This document shows, piece after piece, positions 24,635 through 29,901 of a DNA stretch of 29,901 nt. The notes under the pieces were generated by a model that did not search any database, was not told where the DNA came from, and saw only the letters and a program-made list of their open reading frames with translations. Position 1 is the first letter of the stretch, and every line of letters begins with the position of its first letter. This stretch comes from JANLSE01 sp038214135 (GTDB lineage Bacteria; Chloroflexota; Chloroflexia; Chloroflexales; Roseiflexaceae), in assembly GCA_038214135.1 (NCBI GenBank), contig JBBQSD010000067.1, positions 1-29,901 of the forward strand. The letters are read 5' to 3'. A program made the position numbers and the translations under genes.

Positions 24635-25462
24635 ATGAACATTGGCATATTTACTCGAACATGCGAACGAGCATCGCTTGACGAAACGCTGGATGCCATT
24701 CAGGCCCATGGGCTGCATAGCGTCCAGTTCAATTTGTCGTCTGCTGGATTACCAAACATGCCCGATCAGATTACGCCACAGCAGGCCGATCAGATTCGGC
24801 AGGCGTTTGCAGCGCGCACTATCGAGATCTCAGCGCTTTCGGGAACGTTTAATATGATCCATCCTAATCGTGCGATCCGGGAGTCGGGAATACAGCAGCT
24901 AAAAGTGTTGATTGAAGCCTGCCATGCGCTTGGAACCTCAGTGATCACGCTTTCGACCGGCACGCGCAATTCCGATAACATGTGGCATACGCATCCCGAT
25001 AATACGACGCCGCAAGCCTGGCAGGATCTGTTGGCCTCATTGCGTGAGGTGATGCCGCTCGCCGAAGCAAATGGGGTCACACTCGCTTTTGAACCAGAGG
25101 TCAGCAATGTTATCGATTCGGCCTACAAAGCACGCTTGCTGATCGATCAGATCGGCTCAGTGCATCTGAAGGTGATTATGGATGGAGCCAATCTGTTTCA
25201 TACTGGCGAATTGAGCCGCATGCGCGAGATTCTGGATGAAGCATTCGCGCTGCTTGGCCCTGATATTGTGCTGGCGCATGCCAAGGATCTGGATCACGAT
25301 GGTGATGCTGGCAACCTCGCAGCCGGGCAGGGCGTTCTAGATTATGCGCGCTATATCGGGCTGCTGCGGCAATCTGGCTATACTGGCCCATTAATTCTGC
25401 ACGGCCTGACCGAAGAACAGGTTGCTGGATGCGTGGCGTTCCTGCGGCAGTGGGTGGACTAA
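24635..25462 (+). CDS. Sugar phosphate isomerase/epimerase-like TIM barrel
   Basis: A 275-residue protein of the xylose isomerase-like TIM-barrel family (AP_endonuc_2). Recognisable elements are MNIGIFTRTCERASLDETL, TIEISALSGTFNMIHPN, TSVITLSTGTRNSDNMW, VTLAFEPEVSNVIDS (metal-binding Glu), VKVIMDGANLFH, VLAHAKDLD (His and Asp ligands) and PLILHGLTEEQV. Members isomerise or epimerise sugars, inosose or hydroxypyruvate; the substrate is unknown. AAGGAG lies 6 bases before ATG 24635; the open frame upstream to 24341 overlaps the GNAT remnant and a repeat and is rejected. It could act with the FGGY kinase and aldolase at 10620-13053, but is not linked to them. Confidence 0.88.
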   Translation: MNIGIFTRTCERASLDETLDAIQAHGLHSVQFNLSSAGLPNMPDQITPQQADQIRQAFAARTIEISALSGTFNMIHPNRAIRESGIQQLKVLIEACHALGTSVITLSTGTRNSDNMWHTHPDNTTPQAWQDLLASLREVMPLAEANGVTLAFEPEVSNVIDSAYKARLLIDQIGSVHLKVIMDGANLFHTGELSRMREILDEAFALLGPDIVLAHAKDLDHDGDAGNLAAGQGVLDYARYIGLLRQSGYTGPLILHGLTEEQVAGCVAFLRQWVD

Positions 25463-25484
25463 GGGCTCAGCGCGCAGTATTTCA

Positions 25485-25688
25485 ATGCCACTGTTTATTC
25501 AGAAGCCAGAAGTCCAGCGCCGTTTGGTGGCCACAGAGATGCGGGTTAAACACCTTGTTGGGCACCTGCTTTCATGCTTCGTGCCAGTTGCAGAGCACGC
25601 TCTGGAACAACTGTGTGGTAGACTTGAAGCAGCTGGCTATACACTTCAGCGTATACGTCTGTTCTGCCAGAACGTGCGTCATCACTGA
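25485..25688 (+). other. Unassigned open frame, possible gene remnant
   Basis: A 67-codon frame between the isomerase and the 119-residue orphan. It contains AEHALEQLCGRLEAAGYTLQRIRLF, which loosely recalls helical C-terminal parts of larger proteins, but no start signal is seen and no family is recognised. An attC half-site-like stretch (25542-25563) lies within it. It is probably not expressed. Confidence 0.25.
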
Positions 25689-25745
25689 TCAATGTACGCG
25701 AGAGATGCTGCCCCCTTCTGGTGAGCGTACGAGGAGGAGCACCCG

Positions 25746-26105
25746 ATGACAACCCTCATGGCCCAATCGTTTCTGACCGGACAACTCAACGGGTGGTCCT
25801 ACCGTGGCCTCCTGGAAGCACGGTTGACCTCAGAACAGTTCTCCCTCGGCACCATCGTGCAGCCAACCACGCTGACCATCCCAGTACCAGCGATCGTCAT
25901 GGTCAAGCAGATCCGCAATCTGCTGGAATTCGGCATCAAGATCAAATATCGGCACAACGATCGCGAACGCGTCGTGGGCTTTCGCACTCGTCGCTATCGG
26001 GCGTGGGGCCACGCATTTCAACACCTCGGCATTCGCGTCGAACCGCCCACCGGCTGGTTGCACGATTTTGACTGGCCGCCGCTGGAATTGCTGGACACGG
26101 AGTGA
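25746..26105 (+). CDS. Hypothetical protein, 119 residues
   Basis: No family is recognised. The product is soluble and basic, with alternating strand-like segments (SEQFSLGTIVQPTTLTIPVPAIVMVKQI, then FGIKIKYRHNDRERVVGFRTRRYR) that would suit a PH/GRAM-like beta fold, followed by a Trp-rich tail (PPTGWLHDFDWPPLELL). AGGAGG sits 8 bases before the ATG, which supports expression. It lies in the accessory stretch between an attC half-site-like sequence and a full attC-like site 39 bases after its stop, so it could be an integron-type cassette gene. The fold suggestion is weak. Confidence 0.6.
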   Translation: MTTLMAQSFLTGQLNGWSYRGLLEARLTSEQFSLGTIVQPTTLTIPVPAIVMVKQIRNLLEFGIKIKYRHNDRERVVGFRTRRYRAWGHAFQHLGIRVEPPTGWLHDFDWPPLELLDTE

Positions 26106-26144
26106 CGGATAGCCAGATGATGCGTTGTCCAGCATCTGCCCGCA

Positions 26145-26242
26145 GGCGCCCAACACGCCCATTAAGCCGACCAAGCCTCGGCGCACTTGGGCAGCCAGTA
26201 TGCAACACTACGGCAGGCGGCTGAACGCACGCGTTAGGCGCC
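26145..26242 (-). other. Integron attC-like recombination site
   Basis: Read on the minus strand: R'' box GCCTAAC (26239-26233), 7 bases, L'' TTCAGCCG (26225-26218), a central region of 48 bases, L' CGGCTTAA (26169-26162), 7 bases, R' GTTGGGC (26154-26148). The outer arms extend to GGCGCCTAAC/GTTGGGCGCC with one mismatch. Box sequences, spacing and total length of about 92 bases match attC sites. The structure is nearly symmetric, so it can also be read on the plus strand (GCCCAAC to GTTAGGC). The minus reading is preferred because the DUF3224 stop codon lies in the R'' box. Confidence 0.75.
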
Positions 26243-26644
26243 ATGATTGGATGGTAGAGAATACCTGAACTCATAAAGGTGCCTCTGGCCCTCAATGATG
26301 ATGATGAAATCGCCCGATATTCCAATTAATTCACCTGTGCCTGAGTCTGGCACAACGATAACCGAGAGGCTTGACTCGCCCTGATTCATAAGCCCCGTAT
26401 GTTGGAGTACAAATGTGCCATACTTGCCATTCAATGTTCCGTCTACTCGCTCGATAGCTACATACCCGGCGGAACCTTTGGTGTCGGTCATTGCACTGAG
26501 CATTTGACCTTGTGTGGTTGCCACAAGATCTCCACTAATTTGTTTGTCGATACTCATGCGACCTATGTGAGCTTCTGCATTGACACCCTCAAACGGCAGT
26601 TGCTGAACTGAGACGGTAAACTCGCCTTTTGCGACTTGTAGCAT
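26234..26644 (-). CDS. DUF3224 family protein, integron-cassette type
   Basis: A 136-residue soluble beta-rich protein. KGSAGYVAIERVDGTLNGK, GTFVLQHTGLMNQG, LSVIVVPDSGTGELIGISG and the end EGQRHLYEFRYSLP are the DUF3224 signature. The family has no established function and is often found in mobile cassettes. The gene ends ATGGCGCC-TAA-C, with the TAA inside the R'' box of the attC-like site, the usual arrangement in integron gene cassettes. GGGAGG lies 4 bases before the ATG, and a GTTGCAC sequence 13 bases further up could be an imperfect cassette boundary. No integrase is present, so this would be a cassette outside an integron. Confidence 0.88.
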   Translation of the reverse strand: MLQVAKGEFTVSVQQLPFEGVNAEAHIGRMSIDKQISGDLVATTQGQMLSAMTDTKGSAGYVAIERVDGTLNGKYGTFVLQHTGLMNQGESSLSVIVVPDSGTGELIGISGDFIIIIEGQRHLYEFRYSLPSNHGA

Positions 26645-26707
26645 ACGACCTCCCTGTGTGCAACAAATTACTACTCAATGTTGGAAATCTGCCTATGGAG
26701 AGCAGCA

Positions 26708-27766
26708 CTACATCTCTGCTGACCGCACTGCATCCACAGCCGTGGCAGCAATCAGGCCACGGGCTGCGGCATCTTCTGCAAACGCCAGTGTTGTTGGCGC
26801 ATAGACAAATGGCACGCTATTCATCGCAAACCATTGTCCAATCGTTTCGATCTGCTGATCTCGTGGGTTGCCTGTGACATCACGGATATAGACGGCTGCA
26901 ATGCGGCCTGGGAAATCGCGCGCAATCTGCTGGTAGGCTTCTGGGTCGCGCTGGCCACTATCGCCAAGTAATACAAATGGCCGTTCGGGATAGGTGGCCA
27001 GGATGTGGACAATACTGGCGATTTTGTGGCTCACCAGCGACGATTGGCCCTGCAATGCTGGCAGCACAACCTCACGTTCAAGGCTGCGCAACAGCAGCGG
27101 CCCAGCCGGAACACCATGCAGTTCGAACACATCAACCAGCAGATCATACAGGTTCCAGGGACTGCCCGAGATATAGAAAATCGGGTTTTGGTCTTTTCCA
27201 TCTGGCCCGGACTGGAGTGCCTTATACAATGCCGCAACGCCAGGGAAGACTGCGCGTGTTTGGGCATTGGCCAGCAGCACAAGCCGAGCGAGCTGCAATG
27301 GGCGCGTCACCGCACTCTCAATCACGGTGTCATCAATATCGCTGATGATGCCAAACCCATGCGCTGGCGGAATAAGCACCCGGCCTTGCGTGGCGGCTGC
27401 ACCGATCTGATCGGCCATGAGTTCCACAAGATGCCATCCAGCAGACGCTAGCGAATCGGGGCGAAAGGTCAGCGTAATATAGCCTTCGTCATCGCTGATC
27501 GCCTCAACGATCGAGCCTGCCATATTACCCTGTACTGTAATCCCGCTTACCTCATCGCTCTCCAGGCGCTCATAGCTGGCCAGCAAATTCTCCCAGGCGC
27601 TATCATCGGCTTCGGGTGGCGGTAGGCCAGGATCACGCAGAACCCGCCCAAACAACCGAACCTGCGAATGCGTCCCATAGCCATGGTATGGAATAATATG
27701 CACAGGGCGGCGATCCCGAAAGCGCCGCTGTAGCCAGGCCAACACACTGGTACGATCTTCGGTCAT
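26708..27766 (-). CDS. App1-family (DUF2183) phosphatase
   Basis: A 352-residue protein with the HAD-like catalytic core of App1/DUF2183 phosphatidate phosphatases: GIISDIDDTVIESAV (about 139-153, nucleophile D143 and D145), FYISGSPWNLYDLL (motif II), the lysine in SHKIASIV (K248), and FVLLGDSGQRDPEAY (D269, D274). In yeast, App1 dephosphorylates phosphatidic acid; bacterial members are presumed to act on a phospholipid or similar substrate. No membrane segment is seen, so it probably acts from the cytosol. AAGGAGC lies 6 bases before the ATG. It is monocistronic, and a GGAGTCA-type element follows its start region upstream. Confidence 0.92.
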   Translation of the reverse strand: MTEDRTSVLAWLQRRFRDRRPVHIIPYHGYGTHSQVRLFGRVLRDPGLPPPEADDSAWENLLASYERLESDEVSGITVQGNMAGSIVEAISDDEGYITLTFRPDSLASAGWHLVELMADQIGAAATQGRVLIPPAHGFGIISDIDDTVIESAVTRPLQLARLVLLANAQTRAVFPGVAALYKALQSGPDGKDQNPIFYISGSPWNLYDLLVDVFELHGVPAGPLLLRSLEREVVLPALQGQSSLVSHKIASIVHILATYPERPFVLLGDSGQRDPEAYQQIARDFPGRIAAVYIRDVTGNPRDQQIETIGQWFAMNSVPFVYAPTTLAFAEDAAARGLIAATAVDAVRSAEM

Positions 27767-27782
27767 TGATATGCTCCTTACC

Positions 27783-27809
27783 GAGTATTCAGGAGTCAGG
27801 AGTCAGAAT
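27783..27809 (+). repeat. GGAGTCA-family heptamer element, copy 3
   Basis: GAGTATTCAGGAGTCAGGAG followed by TCAGAAT is the exact reverse complement of 27 bases of 4052-4078. CCAAGAACCGAGAAC follows, the inverse of the GGTTCTTGG motif beside copy 2. Confidence 0.9.
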
Positions 27810-27856
27810 AGCCCGCCAAGAACCGAGAACTCTAACCGACTCCCGTGACCAGGGTA

Positions 27857-27876
27857 GCGCGTAGCGCGCTACGCGC
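27857..27876. repeat. 20-bp perfect palindrome
   Basis: GCGCGTAGCGCGCTACGCGC reads the same on both strands. No gene is adjacent. Confidence 0.8.
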
Positions 27877-28081
27877 CCGCAGGATTTTTCAAGAACCAAA
27901 AACCCGCGTAAGGGGCGAACCTCGGGTCTGCCCAACCAGTGTTATCAATGCGGCGTTCGTTGCGGGCGAACACGCGCCGCGTTGCATGGCAACAATGGTG
28001 GTTTGATACGAACGGCTTGGTATCGCCCCTACATTCATTGTATACGTTGCCGCCTCACTCATCACACCGTGTTCGCCTATT

Positions 28082-28230
28082 CGCAGCCGTGGCATGACCA
28101 ACAGACGATAGGAAGCTACCAACATCCATTCGCGACAGCAATCAAAACCACTATCGAACATGCCTCCAACGCATCTCGATCACAGCCGTGGCATAACCAA
28201 CCAACTTTGGCGAGCCACAAAGCTCCATTT
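28082..28230 (+). repeat. Dispersed 50-nt intergenic repeat, copies 2 and 3
   Basis: 28082-28131 starts CGCAGCCGTGGCATGACC and ends CCAACATCCATTC. 28181-28230 starts CACAGCCGTGGCATAACC. They lie 99 bases apart in the same orientation and match 536-585 without gaps. Confidence 0.7.
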
Positions 28231-28321
28231 GGGGTTCGGGACAAGGCCCCGCTAGGGCGGACGGGACCGCCCTGGCCGCGGGTACGGGGCGCGTAGCCCC
28301 GCAAAAGCCAACTGACCGCAT

Positions 28322-28369
28322 AAACCCGCCGCAAGCCGTCAGGCTTTAGCCGCGCGGTTAGGCGGGTTT
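28322..28369 (-). terminator. Possible terminator overlapping the end of the RHH gene
   Basis: On the minus strand AAACCCGCC, the last three sense codons of the gene, pairs with GGCGGGTTT further downstream, with a smaller GC-rich hairpin between. The T-run is only TTT. Confidence 0.4.
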
Positions 28370-28543
28370 CTCGTTGGCTTTCGCCAAGACAGCGGACTCT
28401 TTGGACGCCGCGCTTTGGCGGCTGATCTTTTCCGTAAGCGCATCACGCACAAACTGATTCATGCTCACGCCGATCTGTGCTGCTGCTACCTTCATCGCGC
28501 GGTGTTCGGCTTCGGTGAACTGAAGCGGAAATCGTTTGATCAT
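28358..28543 (-). CDS. Small ribbon-helix-helix DNA-binding protein
   Basis: A 61-residue protein with the pattern of an Arc/HicB/CopG-type ribbon-helix-helix domain: strand KRFPLQFT, helix EAEHRAMKVAAAQIG, turn VSMN, helix QFVRDALTEKI, then a short disordered tail. Such dimers bind palindromic operators and often repress their own promoter. Its start is 10 bases from a 40-bp perfect palindrome that also covers the promoter of the divergent small gene-tnpB unit, so it is predicted to control both. No toxin gene accompanies it. The ribosome site (GGTAG) is weak. Confidence 0.75.
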   Translation of the reverse strand: MIKRFPLQFTEAEHRAMKVAAAQIGVSMNQFVRDALTEKISRQSAASKESAVLAKANEKPA

Positions 28544-28552
28544 TTGTTCTAC

Positions 28553-28592
28553 CTATGGTATAATGCTTATATTGATAAGCATTATACCATAG
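28553..28592. promoter_or_regulatory. 40-bp perfect palindrome with divergent promoters
   Basis: CTATGGTATAATGCTTAT (28553-28570), a 4-base centre ATTG, and ATAAGCATTATACCATAG (28575-28592) form a perfect palindrome. Each arm holds TGG-TATAAT, an extended -10 box. On the plus strand TTGATC (28536-28541) lies 17 bases before TATAAT (28559-28564). The palindrome may be an operator for the RHH protein, or a DNA hairpin belonging to the left end of an IS200/IS605-like element. Confidence 0.8.
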
Positions 28593-28608
28593 AAACGGAT
28601 CGGACAAT

Positions 28609-28938
28609 ATGCGAGAAGCACGTGAACAACGCGCGGGGGAGCGCGCCACCTTTCATGGCACGTTTGCGCGGCTCGGCACGAAGGCGGGATGGCGGGGCGC
28701 AGTCGTTTCGACGGTACTCCTCACCGACATTCGCACACGGGAAGGAATCGCAATCTGTGATCACCTCTGGTTTAATCTCACCAAGGGATTCGCGCAGCTC
28801 ACGCGCTTGCCCGGTGATGTCGTGCGTTTTGATGCGCGCATTCAGGCATACGAGAAAGGGTAGAGCGCAGATCGGATCGACTATCAATTGAGCAATCCCA
28901 CGAAGATGCAGAAAATCGAAGCCCAAAAAGGACTGTAA
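28609..28938 (+). pseudogene. Small tnpB-leading gene interrupted by in-frame TAG
   Basis: The frame 28609-28863 encodes 84 residues (RATFHGTFARLGTKAGWRG, VSTVLLTDIRTREG, DHLWFNLTKGFAQL, GDVVRFDARIQAYEKG) and stops at TAG 28861-28863. The same frame continues for 24 sense codons (SADRIDYQLSNPTKMQKIEA and QKGL) to TAA 28936-28938, 3 bases before the tnpB ATG. The continuation resembles the usual C-terminus of small proteins of this type that I recall upstream of tnpB genes (KGY..., then YKLSxPTKV), so the TAG is probably a nonsense mutation; the truncated product could still be made. No function is established. A weak ribosome site precedes ATG 28609, downstream of the palindrome promoter. Confidence 0.7.
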
Positions 28939-28941
28939 CCC

Positions 28942-29901
28942 ATGTCGCGCAAGGCTTTTCTCTATCGCCTGTACCCAAGTCGCACCCAAGCGCGGTTGCT
29001 TGATGCAACGCTGGAAACATGTCGCTTTTTCTACAACGATTGTTTGGCCGAACGCAAAACAGCGTATGAGGAACGTGGTGAAACAATCGGCAAGTTTGAG
29101 CAGTTGCGACAGGTGAAAGCGCGTAAGGCCACCAATCCCTATGCAAAGAACGTGCATAGCCACGTTTTGCAGACGGTGGTACAAGACCTCGATACAGCCT
29201 TCGATGCGTTCTTTCGCCGTGTGAAAGCAGGCGAGAAACCCGGCTATCCGCGCTTTAAGGGTCGTAATCGCTGGCATTCGTTCGGCTACAAGGAGCTTGG
29301 GAACGGGTTCAAGGTGGATGGGCGGCGGCTGAGACTGTCGGGTATCGGGCGGATCGCCGTCCGCTGGCATCGTCCCACCCTCGGCCAGATCAAGACGCTG
29401 CGTATCTCCAAAAAGGCGGGCAAGTGGTACGCCGCGTTTTCCTGCATTGTGGAAGATACCACGCCTTTGGACGCAACGGGCAAGGATATTGGCATCGATG
29501 TGGGGCTGGCGAGTCTGATGACCACCAGCGACGGCGAAAAGGTTGATCACCCGCGCCTGTATCGCACCGCGCAACGCCGGTTGCGGATTGCACAGCGACG
29601 GGTCGCACGCCGCGCGAAGGGTGGAAAGAACCGACGCAAGGCGATTGCAATCCTCCAACGCCAGCACGAACATGTCGGCAACCAGCGCAAAGACTTCCTG
29701 AACAAGCTGGCGTGCGACCTTACGACCCGCTACGATAGAATCGCGCTGGAAGACCTCGCAATCACCCGCATGGTGCATGGCAACCTCGCAAAGAGTATTT
29801 TGGACGCGGGATGGGGCTACTTGGTGCAACGACTCACGCACAAGGCTGAAAGTGCCGGTCGTGTGGTTGTGCTGGTAGACCCGCGTTATACCTCTAAAAC
29901 C
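28942..29901 (+). CDS. tnpB: TnpB (IS200/IS605 OrfB) RNA-guided endonuclease, truncated by the window end
   Basis: The first 320 codons are visible. The N-terminal helix-turn-helix/wedge part opens MSRKAFLYRLYPSRTQARLL, with CRFFYNDCLAER and GYPRFKGRNRW following. RuvC-I is KDIGIDVGLASL (D186) and RuvC-II is RIALEDLAI (E270). The window ends at VDPRYTSKT, just before the expected zinc-finger CxxC and RuvC-III aspartate, so activity cannot be judged. TnpB cuts DNA using an omega RNA from the element right end, which would lie beyond the window. AAAGGA precedes the ATG. No tnpA is seen; the gene is cotranscribed with the small gene upstream. It is the only mobile-element protein found here. Confidence 0.96.
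   Translation, partial: MSRKAFLYRLYPSRTQARLLDATLETCRFFYNDCLAERKTAYEERGETIGKFEQLRQVKARKATNPYAKNVHSHVLQTVVQDLDTAFDAFFRRVKAGEKPGYPRFKGRNRWHSFGYKELGNGFKVDGRRLRLSGIGRIAVRWHRPTLGQIKTLRISKKAGKWYAAFSCIVEDTTPLDATGKDIGIDVGLASLMTTSDGEKVDHPRLYRTAQRRLRIAQRRVARRAKGGKNRRKAIAILQRQHEHVGNQRKDFLNKLACDLTTRYDRIALEDLAITRMVHGNLAKSILDAGWGYLVQRLTHKAESAGRVVVLVDPRYTSKT

Larger units (their letters stand above)
27767..28357. other. Gene-free, repeat-rich stretch before the TnpB region
   Basis: No credible gene. It contains a GGAGTCA-type element (27783-27809), a 20-bp palindrome (27857-27876), two copies of the 50-nt dispersed repeat (28082-28230), and hairpins AGGGCGG/CCGCCCT (28254-28273) and CGGGGC/GCCCCG (28285-28301). 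Its make-up is close to that of 244-813. Confidence 0.7.

Noticed and set aside
20312..25462. One long operon from the M20 gene to the isomerase gene
   Set aside because: The genes share a strand, but gaps of more than 100 bases filled by hairpins and repeat elements, and separate strong ribosome sites, do not support one unit.
26645..26707. Second full attC or attI site upstream of the DUF3224 gene
   Set aside because: GTTGCAC (minus strand) near 26658-26664 breaks the GTTRRRY consensus and no L box or complementary half was found.
28582..29841. Long minus-strand open frame of 419 codons at the right end
   Set aside because: It lies antisense to the clear TnpB reading frame, which carries RuvC motifs and a ribosome site; its translation shows no family features.

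Overview
The window looks like chromosomal DNA of a member of the Chloroflexota, probably class Chloroflexia. That is an inference from gene content and style: moderately GC-rich codon use, a PreP-type M16C protease, an ACT-domain malic enzyme, a soluble GAF histidine kinase, and intergenic regions full of short inverted and tandem repeats. Nothing in the window fixes the genus. No rRNA, tRNA, cas gene, integron integrase or TnpA transposase was seen.

Layout. 1-243: distal end of a CRISPR array (37-nt repeats) that runs off the left edge. 244-813: non-coding, repeat-rich. 814-3934: tight plus-strand operon (VOC/CatE-like protein, TPR protein, DMT transporter with a histidine-rich tail, HD hydrolase). 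4083-4958 (minus): MEMO/LigB-like protein. 5343-8252: PreP-like metalloprotease. 8373-10007: GAF-GAF histidine kinase, closed by a good terminator. 10146-13053 (minus): DUF952 protein, FGGY sugar kinase and DeoC/LacD-family aldolase. 13284-15223: family 4 glycosyltransferase, then a methyltransferase. 15333-16742 (minus): malic enzyme. 17002-19215: MarR regulator with promoter and palindromic operator, then its DHA2 efflux pump. 19435-25462: S51 peptidase, M20 amidohydrolase, four-domain Ig-like lipoprotein, alpha/alpha-toroid protein, a truncated acetyltransferase and a sugar-phosphate isomerase-like protein. 25463-26644: accessory island with an integron attC-like site and a DUF3224 cassette-type gene. 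26708-27766 (minus): App1-type phosphatase. 27767-28357: repeat-rich non-coding DNA. 28358-29901: ribbon-helix-helix gene divergent from a two-gene TnpB unit, with a 40-bp perfect palindrome between them.

The most striking pattern beyond the genes is a set of interspersed intergenic elements. Short tandem units of 7 or 8 bp form inverted arms around a core. There are three sequence families (GGAGTCA, GCTTTCA/GCTGACG, GTGACACG). In two of them the core is recognisably conserved between copies and can lie in either orientation relative to the genes. Several copies end just before a Shine-Dalgarno sequence. The second focus is the right-hand accessory region: a cassette gene whose stop codon lies inside the attC R box, and a TnpB operon whose leading small gene carries an in-frame TAG although its reading frame continues to a stop 3 bases before tnpB.
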